A stretch of DNA of 64,000 nucleotides. It comes from Frigoriglobus tundricola (GTDB lineage: Bacteria; Planctomycetota; Planctomycetia; Gemmatales; Gemmataceae). Made by a program: the position numbers and the translations under genes. The stretch is from assembly GCF_013128195.2 (NCBI RefSeq), contig NZ_CP053452.2:5146001-5210000 (forward strand). Reading direction: 5' to 3'. Shown here piece after piece: positions 41,617 through 54,502 of the stretch. The first letter of the stretch is position 1. The number at the start of each line of letters is the position of its first letter. The notes under the pieces are model-generated. The model did not search any database, was not told where the DNA came from, and saw only the letters and a program-made list of their open reading frames with translations.

Positions 41617-42306
41617 TCACGGCGCCTTCTCGGGCCCGGGCTCGGACGGCCGCGTGGCGGCCGCGATGTAGACCGCCGCGAGGATGAAAAAGATGTACGC
41701 CTGGACCATACCCGTCAGCAGCCCCAGTGCCGTCATCACGATCGGGAACAGGAACGGCGTGATGGTCAGCAGGATGGCGACGATCATCGCGCCGCTCATC
41801 ATGTTCCCGAACAGGCGCACCGCCAGGGCCAGGGTGCGGGAGACCTCACTGATGATGTTGAACGGCAGCATGACGAGCGTCGGCTTGGCATACGACTTGA
41901 GGTAGTCGCCCACCCCCTGCGCCCGGATGCCGAAAACGGGCACGGCCACGAACACGCACAGGGCGAGCGCGACGGTGGTCGAAAGCGACCCGGTCGGCGG
42001 CTCGTAGCCGGGGACGATCGTGCAAAGTGCGGACGCCGCGACGAACAGGAAGAGCGTTCCCAAAAAGCCGATGTACGTTTTGGGCCTCTGGAGGCCGACG
42101 TCGCGGATCTGTTGTTCGATCGCGCCGACCACGATCTCCAGCAGGTTCTGCCAGCGGGACCGGGCCAGATCCGTCGTGAGGTTGCGCGTGACGAGTTTCG
42201 ACCCGAGGGTCAGCGCGAGCATCAGCCCCCAGGTGAACGCGATCGTCCCGTTGAGCTTGACCGGCCCGTGCTGCCAGAAGATCAGGTCATCGGGACTGAG
42301 ACGCAC
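41617..42306 (-). CDS. atpB: N-ATPase subunit a
   Basis: Stator channel subunit, 229 residues with five or six membrane helices. The essential arginine lies in the conserved helix EVSRTLALAVRLFGNMMSGAMI (R in LAVRLFGN). The N-terminus (MRLSPDDLIFWQHGPVKLNGTIAFTW) is typical of the N-ATPase a subunit. The start overlaps the end of atpR by 20 bases. Confidence 0.92.
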   Translation of the reverse strand: MRLSPDDLIFWQHGPVKLNGTIAFTWGLMLALTLGSKLVTRNLTTDLARSRWQNLLEIVVGAIEQQIRDVGLQRPKTYIGFLGTLFLFVAASALCTIVPGYEPPTGSLSTTVALALCVFVAVPVFGIRAQGVGDYLKSYAKPTLVMLPFNIISEVSRTLALAVRLFGNMMSGAMIVAILLTITPFLFPIVMTALGLLTGMVQAYIFFILAAVYIAAATRPSEPGPEKAP

Positions 42307-42619
42307 GGCCGGCCCCCTGAGTCGGGTGGATCGGGTCGGCGGCGGGTTCGCCGGCCGGTCGGGTCAGCACCGTTACGCCCACGCGGGCCGCGAGGAACCC
42401 CAGCAGACACGCGAGCAAGCGGGGCCAGTCGCCCCCCGAGACGGCATAAAGGCCGCCCAGAGTCAGACCTGTCCGGACCAGCAGACTGCCCAGGAACCAC
42501 ACCGCCGGTCGGGGGGACGCGACGCCCTTCTGCACCGTCCACCAGAGGCCGCCGAAGAACAGCGCACCGAGCCCCAGGCCCGCCGCCCCCGCCAGAACCA
42601 GCACCCCCGCCTCATTCAT
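42287..42619 (-). CDS. atpR: N-ATPase assembly/accessory protein AtpR
   Basis: Small membrane protein, 110 residues with three hydrophobic helices: VLVLAGAAGLGLGALFFGGLWW, AVWFLGSLLVRTGLTLGGLYAV and LLACLLGFLAARVGVTVL. AtpR-type proteins occur only in N-ATPase operons. The arginine in the second helix (LLVRTGLTL) is family-typical and proposed to contact the c ring during assembly. The ATG at 42617-42619 overlaps the atpQ stop region, which decides it over an upstream ATG at 42649. Confidence 0.88.
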   Translation of the reverse strand: MNEAGVLVLAGAAGLGLGALFFGGLWWTVQKGVASPRPAVWFLGSLLVRTGLTLGGLYAVSGGDWPRLLACLLGFLAARVGVTVLTRPAGEPAADPIHPTQGAGRASQSR

Positions 42620-42942
42620 CGGTCCCGTCCGTTCCGCCGTTAATGGCATCGGCTTCCTTGGCGACCCACCGCCACGCGTTGAAGCTCCCGAGCACCAGGC
42701 CCGCGACCATCAGTGCCAGCGTCCAGGAATGGGTTCCCGGATGGCGACGGTCCAGCCAGAGGCCGAGGGCCGTCCCGAGGAGCGTCGGGATCGCCACCGA
42801 CCACCCGACCAGCCCCGTCATGCCCAGGCCGAACCAGACGCCCGGAGCGGGGGTCCGCCGCGCCTTCCGCTTGCGCGCCGCCTGGGCGGCGACCTCGCGG
42901 CTGAACTCCGGCTCCGCGGTCGGCCCTTTGGGCTCCGGCTCG

Positions 42943-42950
<8 letters not shown>
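42612..42950 (-). CDS. atpQ: N-ATPase accessory protein AtpQ (AtpI/AtpZ-like)
   Basis: Small membrane protein, 112 residues. A charged N-terminal region (about 1-35) precedes two helices, VWFGLGMTGLVGWSVAIPTLLGTALGLWLDRR and SWTLALMVAGLVLGSFNAW, the AtpI/AtpZ pattern (GxxxG..lGxwLD). Located between atpC and atpR as in all N-ATPase operons. The GTG start overlaps the atpC end by 8 bases. Confidence 0.88.
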
Positions 42951-45442
<2,492 letters not shown>

Positions 45443-45901
45443 GTGCTCATCACGCCGGCCCTCTCCGTCCTCGTCGTGGACGACTATCCCGACACCGCGG
45501 CGTCGTGCGGCGAACTGCTCGCGTCCTACGGGTGCGACGTGCAGACCGCCGAGAGCTCCGACGGGGCGCTTGCCCTGCTCGACGGGTGGGACCCGGACGT
45601 GGCCGTGCTGGACCTGCGAATGCCCGGCCGCGACGGGTACGATATCGCCCGGTGGCTGAGCACGCGGGGCGCGCGTTGCCCCCTCCTGGTGGCCGTGACG
45701 GGGTTGAGTACGAAACGGCACCGGGAGCGGGCACGTGCGGTCGGGTTCGCGCACTTCTTCCTGAAACCCGTGAGCCCGGACGTGTTGACCCAGGTGCTCC
45801 GCGCGTACGCCGCGGCCCGGCACGGGACGCCGCCGGACGCCCCGCGCCGCTCGCCCTGCCCCTGTTGCGCCTCGCGCGGGCTCGCCGATTCGGACCCATG
45901 A
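45443..45901 (+). CDS. Single-domain response regulator
   Basis: Receiver domain protein, 152 residues, with no DNA-binding output domain. Acidic pair in LSVLVVDDYPDTAASC, phosphoryl-accepting Asp in DVAVLDLRMPGRDGYD, Thr in LVAVTGLSTK and Lys in FFLKPVSPDVL. The C-terminal tail has a CPCC cysteine cluster. The GTG at 45443 follows AGGGAGGG at 7-base spacing. It may relay a signal to another protein; no kinase is adjacent. It lies divergently from atpD, inside the energy island. Confidence 0.88.
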   Translation: MLITPALSVLVVDDYPDTAASCGELLASYGCDVQTAESSDGALALLDGWDPDVAVLDLRMPGRDGYDIARWLSTRGARCPLLVAVTGLSTKRHRERARAVGFAHFFLKPVSPDVLTQVLRAYAAARHGTPPDAPRRSPCPCCASRGLADSDP

Positions 45902-45908
45902 ACCGGCG

Positions 45909-46700
45909 TCAGCCGGCCGCCTTCACGCCCGTTTGTGGCCCGCCGCTGGCGGCCCGAACGATGGCCAGAAACGGGTCGGCGTGCAGACTGGCCCCGCCGA
46001 CCAGAGCGCCGTCCACGCCCGGCCGGCTCAACAGTGCGGCGGCGTCCTCCGGCTCCACGCTCCCGCCGTACGAAATGACGAGCGCCTGAGCCGCGGGCTC
46101 CCCGAACAGCAGGCCGAAGCGGCGCCGGATGCCGGCGTGGGCGTCCTGCGCCTGTTGCGGGGTGGCGTGGTGTGACAAGTTGCCGATCGCCCAGACGGGC
46201 TCGTAGGCGATGCTCAGGCGGGCCAGGGTCCCGGCCGTCACGCCGGCCAACCCCTGGCCGAGTTGCCGGTCGAGGACCGCTTCGGTCTGGTTCGCGTTCC
46301 GCTGGTCCCGCGTCTCACCGACGCACAGGATCACGTCGAGGCCGACGGCCAGGGCCGCTCGCACCTTCTGGTCGATGAACGCGTCGGTCTCGCCGAGCGT
46401 GTGCCGGCGCTCGCTGTGGCCGAGGATCACGTACTGGCAGCCGAGGTCGAGCAGCATGGTGGGGCTGACCTCGCCGGTGAACGGGCCATCCGCCGCCGGG
46501 TAGAGGTTCTGCGCCCCCAGCGCGACGCGGCTGCCCTTGAGACGCTCTCCGACGAGGGCCAGATAGGGGAACGGGGGACACAGGACGACGCGAACGCGGG
46601 TGTCGCTGCCCAGACCGTCCGCAATCGCCTGGGTCAGACGACCGGCGACTGCGGCGGTGGTGTGCATCTTCCAGTTCCCGACGACGAATTTCTGGCGCAC
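45909..46700 (-). CDS. tpiA: Triose-phosphate isomerase
   Basis: Glycolytic enzyme interconverting dihydroxyacetone phosphate and glyceraldehyde 3-phosphate, cytoplasmic, 263 residues. Catalytic Lys11 (GNWKMH), His95 (ILGHSERR) and Glu167 (IAYEPVWAIG); phosphate loop SYGGSV and a C-terminal GALVGGASL. It converges with the response regulator and follows the class I aldolase by 57 bases on the same strand, two consecutive glycolysis steps together. Confidence 0.95.
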   Translation of the reverse strand: MRQKFVVGNWKMHTTAAVAGRLTQAIADGLGSDTRVRVVLCPPFPYLALVGERLKGSRVALGAQNLYPAADGPFTGEVSPTMLLDLGCQYVILGHSERRHTLGETDAFIDQKVRAALAVGLDVILCVGETRDQRNANQTEAVLDRQLGQGLAGVTAGTLARLSIAYEPVWAIGNLSHHATPQQAQDAHAGIRRRFGLLFGEPAAQALVISYGGSVEPEDAAALLSRPGVDGALVGGASLHADPFLAIVRAASGGPQTGVKAAG

Positions 46701-46757
46701 GTTTTCTCCTCACTCATTGGGTTCCCAGGCGCTTGGGCACGGCCGCCCCGTGGCGAG

Positions 46758-47789
46758 TCAGGCGCACTCGCGGGGCGTCTCCATCGCGGCCGTGTAGTCG
46801 CCGCGACGCGCCGCCCGGTTGCACCTGGCCCGATGGAGCAAGGCGCGCTGGGCCGCGATCACGTTGGCGTCCCGGCCGAGCCAGATGTCTAAAGCGGGTT
46901 GTTGGATGGCGCGGGCGAACGAGAACGCCACCGCCCAGGGCGGCGACCGGAACCGGACGGTCATGGCGTTCAAGCGGGCCGAGGCCAGTTCGGCCGACTG
47001 GCCACCGGACAGGAAGGCGACCCCCGGCACGGCCGCGGGCACGGTCCGCAAGAGACAGTGCAGCGTGGCGTCGGCCACGGCCTCGACCCCGTCCTGATCG
47101 GGACAGGTCGAGCCCGGCAGCACCATGTTGGGCTTCAGAATGACGCCCTCGAGCATCACCCCTTGTCGGTCGAGTTGGTGGACCACCGTCCGCAGGACGT
47201 CCTCCGTGACCTCCCGACACCGCCCCAGGGTGTGCGCGCCGCCCATCAGCACTTCCGGCTCGACAACGGGAACCAGGCCGGCCTCCTGGCACAACGCGGC
47301 GTACCGGGCCAGCGCGTGGGCATTGGCCCCGACGCACCCCCGGGTGGGGAGCCCGGCCCCGAGGGCGATCACCGCGCGCCACTTGGCGAAGCGGGCACCC
47401 ATTCGAGCGTATTCGGCCAGGCGGTCGCGCAACCCGTCCAGGCCCTCGGTGATGGTCTCGCCGGGGTGCCCCGCCAGGCCCTTCGCGCCGGTGTCCACTT
47501 TGATGCCGGGGATAATTCCCGCACCAACGAGGACTTGCACGAACGGGGCGCCGGCCGTCGTTCGCTGATGGATCGTTTCGTCGTAGGGGATCGCGCCGCT
47601 GACGCACTCGCCCAGGCCGGGCGTGGTGACGAGCAGTTCCCGGTACGCGCGCCGGGCCGCCTCGGTCTGTGGAATGTCCAGTCGCGCGAATCGTTTGTTG
47701 CACGTGGGATTGCTCTCGTCCATCGCCAACAGGCCCTTGCCGTTGGCGACCAGCGCCCGCGCGGTGTCGATCAGCTCGTGCGAACGCAT
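46758..47789 (-). CDS. Class I fructose-bisphosphate aldolase
   Basis: Schiff-base aldolase of the animal/plant-like class I type, 343 residues, cytoplasmic. Schiff-base Lys219 lies in EGVILKPNMVLPG. Other signature segments are LLAMDESNPTCNKRF near the N-terminus, IPGIKVDTGAKGLAGHPGETITEGLDGL and VAFLSGGQSAELAS. The usual C-terminal tyrosine of eukaryotic enzymes is not seen (it ends METPRECA). Adjacent to tpiA and a predicted alcohol dehydrogenase in an accessory carbon cluster beside the N-ATPase. Confidence 0.93.
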   Translation of the reverse strand: MRSHELIDTARALVANGKGLLAMDESNPTCNKRFARLDIPQTEAARRAYRELLVTTPGLGECVSGAIPYDETIHQRTTAGAPFVQVLVGAGIIPGIKVDTGAKGLAGHPGETITEGLDGLRDRLAEYARMGARFAKWRAVIALGAGLPTRGCVGANAHALARYAALCQEAGLVPVVEPEVLMGGAHTLGRCREVTEDVLRTVVHQLDRQGVMLEGVILKPNMVLPGSTCPDQDGVEAVADATLHCLLRTVPAAVPGVAFLSGGQSAELASARLNAMTVRFRSPPWAVAFSFARAIQQPALDIWLGRDANVIAAQRALLHRARCNRAARRGDYTAAMETPRECA

Positions 47790-47835
47790 GTCTCATCCCT
47801 CACGAGTTTGACGCGCCCTTCGTGCTCGACGGGGC

Positions 47836-48818
47836 TCACGGAACGAGCACGGCGGCGCCGTCGAAGCGGCCGGCGCGGAGATCGGCGAGGGCCTCATTGG
47901 CCCGATCGAGCGGGTAGGGAGTGGTCGTGGTGACGATCCCCATCCGCGGCACCAGGCGCAGAAAATCGAGCCCGTCCTGTCGCGTCAGATTGGCGACCGA
48001 AACGAGCTGGCGCTCTTCCCAGAGCAGCCGATAGGCGAACGCCGGGATGTCGCTCATGTGGATGCCCGCGCAAACGACACGCGCGCCCTTGCGGACCGCC
48101 CTCAGTGCCACCGGTACGAGCCCGCCGGCCGGGGCGAAGATGATCGCGGCGTCGAGCGCGACCGGCGGCGGCTCGTCCGATCCGCCCGCCCAGGTCGCGC
48201 CGAGGCTCCGGGCAAAGGTCTGGGTGCCGGGCGTCGCCCGGCCGCGTGAAGGCGTACACCGCCCGCCCCTGCCACCGCGCGACTTGCGCGACGATGTGGG
48301 CCGCCGCGCCGAACCCGTACAGCCCGAGCGTGGTCCCGTCCCCGGCGAGGGCGAGCGCGCCAGCCGATCAGGCCGGCGCAGAGCAACGGGGCGAGCGCCA
48401 CGTCGCTGCCGGCCTCGCCGAGCGGGAACGCGAAGCGGGCGTCGGCGACCGCCGCGGTGGCGAACCCGCCGTCGCGCGTGTAGCCGGTGAAGACCGGCGC
48501 GTCGCAGAGGTTCTCCCGACCGCTCCGGCAGTACGGGCACACGTCGCAGGTGCGGCCGAGCCACGGCACGCCGACCCGCTCGCCCACACTCAGGCCGTCC
48601 ACGCCCGGTCCGATCGCGTCGATTCGGCCCACAATTTCGTGGCCCGGGATGATCGGCACGTGCGGGTCGGGTAACTCGCCGTCGACGACGTGGAGGTCCG
48701 TGCGGCACACGCCGCAGGCGGCCACCTTCACACGGACCTCGCCAGGCCCGGGGCTCCGGTCGGCCAGTTCGGTCCGTTCCAGCGGCGCCCCGATCTTGCG
48801 TAACACCATCGCGTGCAT
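47836..48818 (-). CDS. Zinc-dependent alcohol dehydrogenase, two apparent frameshifts
   Basis: Medium-chain dehydrogenase. Catalytic zinc ligands lie in [16 protein letters not shown] and IPGHEIVGR; the structural zinc cysteines in [15 protein letters not shown]. The gene starts at the ATG 48816-48818 ([18 protein letters not shown]). The frame is lost near 48345-48352 (after CAGLIGW), where two bases seem missing in a CG run. A middle piece ([21 protein letters not shown]) reads in a second frame until about 48230, and the end ([13 protein letters not shown] to AAVLVP) in a third. With the next gene truncated too, real decay is plausible; sequencing error is the alternative. Confidence 0.8.
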
Positions 48819-48943
48819 TCCGCCCCCCGGTTCGAACGCCGGCCCGCAGTTGGTGCGGTCGACTCTTGCACCCCGCTCGTCACTCACCGGTCCGCGCAAG
48901 TGGCCCCGCAACCGCCCGAGCTTGAGCGGCGGCCCAGGGGCAG

Positions 48944-50392
48944 TCACTGGGGGACGCCCCACTTCCAGTTGCGGATTTCGGGCATGTCCTCGCCGTGCTG
49001 GTCGATGTAGCGCGTGTGCTCGATGAGCTTGTCCTGCATCATCTGTTTGAGGTAGGCACCCCTGGTGCCCACCTGGGGCAGCCGATCAACCACGTCCTGC
49101 ACCAGATGGAAGCGGTCGAGGTCGTTCTGCACCCGCATGTCGAACGCGGTCGTGATCGTGCCCTCTTCCTTGTAGCCCCGGACGTGGAGGTTGCGATTGA
49201 AGCGGCGGTAGGTCAGCCGGTGCACGAGGCCGGGGTACCCGTGGAACCCGAAGACGATGTGCTTGTCGCGGGTGAAGAGCGAGTCGTAATCCGTATCGCT
49301 CAGCCCGTGCGGGTGCTCCGCGGCGGGCTGCAGCCTCATCAGATCGACGACGTTGATCACCCGGATCTTCAGGTCGGGGAGGTGCCGACGCAGGACCGAA
49401 ACGGCCGCCAGGACCTCCAGCGTGGGCGTGTCCCCGCAACAGGCCATCACCACGTCCGGGCCGCTGCCCTGGTCGTTGCTGGCCCACTGCCAGATGCCGA
49501 TGCCCTCCGTGCAGTGCGTCACCGCCGCGTCCATCGTGAGCCACTGGGGGAGCGCGTGCTTGCCGGCCACGACCACGTTCACGTAGTTCCGGCTCCGCAG
49601 GCAGTGATCGAACACGGACAGCAGACAGTTCGCGTCCGGGGGCAGGTACACGCGGACGAACTCGGCCGTTTTGTTCACCACGTGGTCCAGGAACCCCGGG
49701 TCCTGGTGGGTGAAGCCGTTGTGGTCCTGCTGCCAGACGTGCGACGCCAGGAGAAAGTTGAGCGACGCGATCTTCCGCCGCCAGGGCAGTTCCAGACACA
49801 CCTTGAGCCACTTGGCGTGCTGGCTGAACATCGAGTCGGTGATGCGGATGAACGCCTCGTAGCTGTTGAACAGGCCGTGCCGGCCGGTGAGCAAGTAGCC
49901 CTCCAGCCAGCCCTCGCACTGGTGCTCGCTGAGCATCGAGTCCAGCACCCGCCCCGCGGGCGCGAGGAACTCGTCGGTCGTGACGGCCCGCGCGTCCCAC
50001 TGCCGATCGGTCACCTCGAAGACCGCGCCCAGGAGGTTCGAGAGCGTCTCGTCGGGACCGAAGATCCGGAAATTGTCCGCGTTCAGCTCGACCACGTCGC
50101 GGAGGAACGCCCCCAGCACGAGCGTGTCCTGGCGGCTCACGGCGCCCGGCGCGGCGACGGGGACCGCGTGGGGGCGAAAATCGAGCATTTTCAAGTCGCG
50201 GAGCAGAAGCCCGCCGTTGGCGTGCGGGTTGGCGCTCATGCGGCGCTCCCCCTCGGGTGCCAGCTCGGCCAGCTCCGGGATGAGCCGGCCGGAGTCGCTT
50301 TTCCTGATCGAGGCGGCCATTGATTCCGGCCGGGCCGTGTCGCTTCGGCTCGGCCGGAACCTCACCCTGTCGGGAAGGTGCGGACGCATCAC
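48944..50392 (-). pseudogene. Phosphoketolase lacking its N-terminal half
   Basis: The C-terminal 450 or so residues match xylulose-5-phosphate/fructose-6-phosphate phosphoketolase (about 790 residues when complete): [34 protein letters not shown], then [23 protein letters not shown] and [26 protein letters not shown]. The N-terminal module with the thiamine diphosphate GDG motif (about 330 residues) is absent, and nothing like it is found in the 755 bases upstream. In-frame starts are at 50392 or 50320; residues before SGRL look unrelated. Without the pyrophosphate-binding half it cannot be a normal phosphoketolase. Confidence 0.85.
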
Positions 50393-51147
50393 CGGGTTCG
50401 GGTCTCAGGCGTTAGAAGGCGGGCGGATCGGGATCACGTGGCCCGCGGGCCCGTCAGTTCCTTCTCCGCTTCGAACCCGAAGCGCTCTTGGGCCGCATCA
50501 CCGTCCGGCCTCCCGCCCCGTTCCCAGAGACCGTAGGCGCGGACACGGATCGTCCGGGCGCGGTCGTCGTCACCGACCTCCGCAACGACCGGAGCGGCCC
50601 CTCGGTCGCCTGCCGGCGTGAAGTGCCGTCGTCACCCTTCGAGAGCCGACCGCCCGCTTCCTCGTGCAATTCGACGGACATCGTGGGCCTCGTGCGTGTA
50701 TCTTTCGGGCCGCTTCACAGCGCCGCCATCGGCTCTCGCCGTCATCACGATTCGTCCGGCCGCTGCCGGTCGGGTGCGGACCCGCCCAGGGAGCGAACGA
50801 CAAGCCGGACCAGCGCGGCCGCCGTTGTGCCGCGGCGAGCGTTTCTGTTCGGTCAAGAGCGCCACGGGAAGCAGGAGCGTGACGGCGATGGGGCCGGGCG
50901 CGTCGGGCCGCACGCCACCCGGACCGAGTATGCGAGGAAACATGGTTGGTTCTCACACCAACGCGGCCGATTGCGGGTGGGCACCGCGGCACCCGAAGGT
51001 CGGCTACGTCGTTCGATGCGGGGGCGCGGGGCACCCGCCCCCCGATTCCGCATCGACTTCATTGGTAAGGGGCGAATTTGAACTCACGAGCGCCCTCGAT
51101 CGGGCCACCGTGGAATCCGATTCGGGGCTCGGGCCGCGGGGGCCGCG
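50393..51147. other. 755-base region without a recognised gene
   Basis: Several overlapping open frames exist on both strands, none with family resemblance or a consistent ribosome-binding site. It lies where the missing 5' half of the phosphoketolase gene would be expected; translating the minus strand shows no phosphoketolase N-terminal motifs. Confidence 0.45.
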
Positions 51148-51402
51148 TCAGTGAAATCCGTAGAACTCGACGAGCGGTGCGCCCGGGCGGCCGGCGACCT
51201 CGCCGACGAGGCCCCCGGGCGCGCGGGGCCGCAACAAGTCGGCGATGGTCCTGTGGAGGAGCGCAGCCACGGTCATCTCCAAACGGGCGGCGGCCGCCTC
51301 AAGCGCCGAGTGTTGGCGCGCGGAAAGGGGCAGATGGAGTTCAACGATGTCGGCTACTGGAACCATGATGGAGTCAGTCGCGTGCTCTTCCTGCCACTTC
51401 AT
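51148..51402 (-). CDS. Small hypothetical protein, possible ribbon-helix-helix fold
   Basis: 84 residues. The pattern VADIVELHLPLSARQHSALEAAAARLEMTVAALLHRTIADLLR suggests a strand followed by two helices, as in ribbon-helix-helix DNA-binding proteins; the C-terminal tail is Gly/Pro-rich. The ATG at 51400-51402 has GGAG about 14 bases upstream, slightly far. No toxin partner adjacent. The call is tentative; it could be a chance frame. Confidence 0.45.
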   Translation of the reverse strand: MKWQEEHATDSIMVPVADIVELHLPLSARQHSALEAAAARLEMTVAALLHRTIADLLRPRAPGGLVGEVAGRPGAPLVEFYGFH

Positions 51403-51708
51403 GTTCGTGCCCCGCGCTCCGGGTCCGGATGTCTCGGCGGCCGCATCGCCCCCGCCGATGCGCCCCCGTGTCGCTATCTTCCCTCGCGGCGGCTGGGGTT
51501 CTGTCGGGGAAGACTGCGAACGGGCGGGGAAAGAATCTCCGCACCGTCCGTGATTTCCCGGACCCTGGCCGATGGGCTCGCGGCCGAGCGCCCGTGTCCG
51601 GTGGTGCGGTCGAGTACGCCCCCCGGCGGGTGCGCCACCGGCTGATCGAGCCGCGAATTGGTAAAATGGGAAGCTCATCCTTCCCGATCCCACGCGCGAG
51701 GGCCGCCG
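51403..51708. other. 306-base divergent gap before moxR
   Basis: No gene recognised. It separates the small minus-strand frame from moxR and should contain the moxR promoter; no clear -35/-10 pair was found. Confidence 0.35.
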
Positions 51709-52724
<1,016 letters not shown>

Positions 52725-52740
<16 letters not shown>

Positions 52741-52846
52741 AGTTGCCGAACTTCGTCACATGGCCGCCGCGCTCGTCGTAAAGTCGTAAACGGTCCGAAC
52801 AGAAGGTTTCGACGTTACGACTTGTGACCTTACGACCTGGGACTTT
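52725..52846. repeat. Palindromic spacer element, family D, copy 3
   Basis: Contains AGTCGAAAGTCGTAAAG on the left and GACGTTACGACTTGTGACC/TTACGACCTGGGAC on the right, inverted relatives of each other and of the copies at 15518 and 33573. The left arm overlaps the last codons of moxR and the right arm ends 4 bases before the next ATG. Confidence 0.7.
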
Positions 52847-52850
52847 TGAG

Positions 52851-53306
52851 ATGTGGTATCGCGTATTCGGAACGTCAGAAGTCGAGCCGGCGCCGGCGGC
52901 ACTGGCGGAGCACCTGCACGCCGCCGGGCTGGCGGTCGAGCCGCACTTCAAGGGCGACGACCTCGGCTGGACGACGGGGGAGCTGCGGCTGTCCGTCGGC
53001 TCGCCGGTGTACCTCGCGCGGTACCTCACGAAGGAGGACGACCTGCGCGACGACCTCAACGCGCACGCCGCCGAACTCGAAACGATGGACTACAGCCCGA
53101 ACAGCGGGCCGCTCATGGCGCGCGTGGTCCAGACGAAACAGCTCGTGACGCTCCGCAAGCCGGTGGACGCCGCCGACGAGGTGCTTCTGGAGAAGGTGCT
53201 GGACGCGGCCGCCCGGTTCCTCGCCGCCGCGACCGACGGCGTGTACCAGATCGACGGCCGCGGCTGGTTCGCGGCTTCGGGTGAGTTGCTGGTCCAAGAG
53301 TATTAA
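52851..53306 (+). CDS. Conserved hypothetical protein between moxR and DUF58 genes
   Basis: 151 residues, soluble, no signal peptide. Starts MWYRVFGTSEVEPAPAALAEHLHAAG; rich in acidic and leucine-containing helices (DDLRDDLNAHAAELETMD) and a beta-rich end (GVYQIDGRGWFAASGELLVQEY). No domain recognised. Its position between the MoxR ATPase and the DUF58 partner suggests a related role, but it is flanked on both sides by palindromic repeats, so co-transcription is not certain. Confidence 0.7.
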   Translation: MWYRVFGTSEVEPAPAALAEHLHAAGLAVEPHFKGDDLGWTTGELRLSVGSPVYLARYLTKEDDLRDDLNAHAAELETMDYSPNSGPLMARVVQTKQLVTLRKPVDAADEVLLEKVLDAAARFLAAATDGVYQIDGRGWFAASGELLVQEY

Positions 53307-53311
53307 GCATC

Positions 53312-53468
53312 CCACCACAAAGGCACGAAGTTCGCCCAAAGGGACACAAAGAAAGACGGATTAGAGAATCACAGGCACGGCAACTCGAGCCGACGGTTCC
53401 GTGCCTCGATTTTTGCATTTTGTCTTTTTTGTGCCCCTTTATGCGACCTCTGTGCCCTTTGTGGTGAA
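53312..53468. repeat. Palindromic spacer element, family E, copy 2
   Basis: The outer arms are CCACCACAAAGGCACGAAG (53312-) and CTCTGTGCCCTTTGTGGTG (53449-53467). The inner arms AGGCACGG and CCGTGCCT also pair. It fills the spacer and ends 14 bases before the DUF58 start. Related to the copy at 35960-36117 by the CACCACA..GACACA arms. Confidence 0.7.
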
Positions 53469-53482
53469 CTCCGGAACCCACG

Positions 53483-54457
53483 ATGGCAGCAGAGAAGTAC
53501 CTCCGCCCGGAAGTGATCCGCCAGGTCGCGCGGCTCGACCTGCGGGCGAAGTTCATCGTTCAGGGGTTCCTGACCGGGCTGCACTCGAGCCCGTACCACG
53601 GGTTCTCCGTCGAGTTCTCCGAGCACCGCAAGTACACCCCCGGCGACGACCTCAAGACCCTCGATTGGGCCGTCTACGCCAAGACCGGCAAGTACTTCGT
53701 CAAGAAGTACCAGGCCGAGACCAACATGACGGGCTACCTCGTCATGGACCTGTCGAAGTCGATGGACTGGAACGGCCCCGCGGAGGCGCGGCGGGCCGGC
53801 GTGAAGGTCGACTGGACGGCCCTCGGTGCCGCCGACGAGACGCTCACCAAGTTCGACTACGCCGTGTGCCTCGCCGCCGCCCTCGGCTACCTGATGATCT
53901 ACCAGCAGGACCCGGTGGGGCTGGTCGCGTTCGACACCAAGCTCCGCACGGTGGTGCCGCCCAAGAGCAAGCGGTCGCAACTCGGCACCATTCTCTCGGT
54001 ACTGGCGAACCTCAAGCCGACCGGCGAAACGAACATCCCGGAGAGCCTGTTCCAGCTCGCGTCAATGATCAAGGGCAAGAGCCTCGTGATGCTCTTCAGC
54101 GACCTCCTGCCGACAACGGACGACTGGAAGGCGGAGGCGGACGCGCTCGTCCGCAGCCTGTACCGGTTGCGGTACGCGGGGCACGAGGTCATCGTGTTTC
54201 ACGTGCTGGACGTGCTGGAGGCGAAGTTCCCGCTCGCGGGGCTGGTGGACTTCGAGGACGTCGAATCGCCGGAACACAAGGAGATCGACGCCCAGGCCAT
54301 CCGCGACGACTACATCGCGTTCGTGGAGCAGTTCCGCGGCTACATCAAGACCGAATGCACCGCGGCGAACGTAGATTACCTCGGCATGGACACGTCCGTC
54401 GGCTTCGACAAGGCGCTGATCGAGTACCTGGTTCAGCGCCAGCGCCGGTTCGGGTAA
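53483..54457 (+). CDS. DUF58 domain protein (vWA-like MoxR partner)
   Basis: Soluble protein, 324 residues. It has the DUF58 opening (GLHSSPYHGFSVEFSEHRKYTPGDDLKTLDWAVYAKTGKYFVKKY) followed by a von Willebrand A-like fold with a MIDAS motif DLSKSMDW and VMLFSDLLPTTDDW. It works with MoxR ATPases, probably in maturation or stress-related assembly of other proteins. It ends 45 bases before an S9 peptidase. Confidence 0.92.
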   Translation: MAAEKYLRPEVIRQVARLDLRAKFIVQGFLTGLHSSPYHGFSVEFSEHRKYTPGDDLKTLDWAVYAKTGKYFVKKYQAETNMTGYLVMDLSKSMDWNGPAEARRAGVKVDWTALGAADETLTKFDYAVCLAAALGYLMIYQQDPVGLVAFDTKLRTVVPPKSKRSQLGTILSVLANLKPTGETNIPESLFQLASMIKGKSLVMLFSDLLPTTDDWKAEADALVRSLYRLRYAGHEVIVFHVLDVLEAKFPLAGLVDFEDVESPEHKEIDAQAIRDDYIAFVEQFRGYIKTECTAANVDYLGMDTSVGFDKALIEYLVQRQRRFG

Positions 54458-54502
54458 CATCGCACATCGTGTTCTCGGTTCGTCCCACTTCGGGGTGCCT
54501 TC

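Noticed and set aside
50488..51081. Plus-strand open frame in the gap after the phosphoketolase fragment.
   Set aside because: No ribosome-binding site, biased composition, no family match; overlapping frames exist on both strands.
52851..54457. Considered as a new defence system (MoxR plus vWA plus unknown).
   Set aside because: MoxR-DUF58 pairs are widespread housekeeping-type loci; no nuclease, phage or mobile genes nearby.
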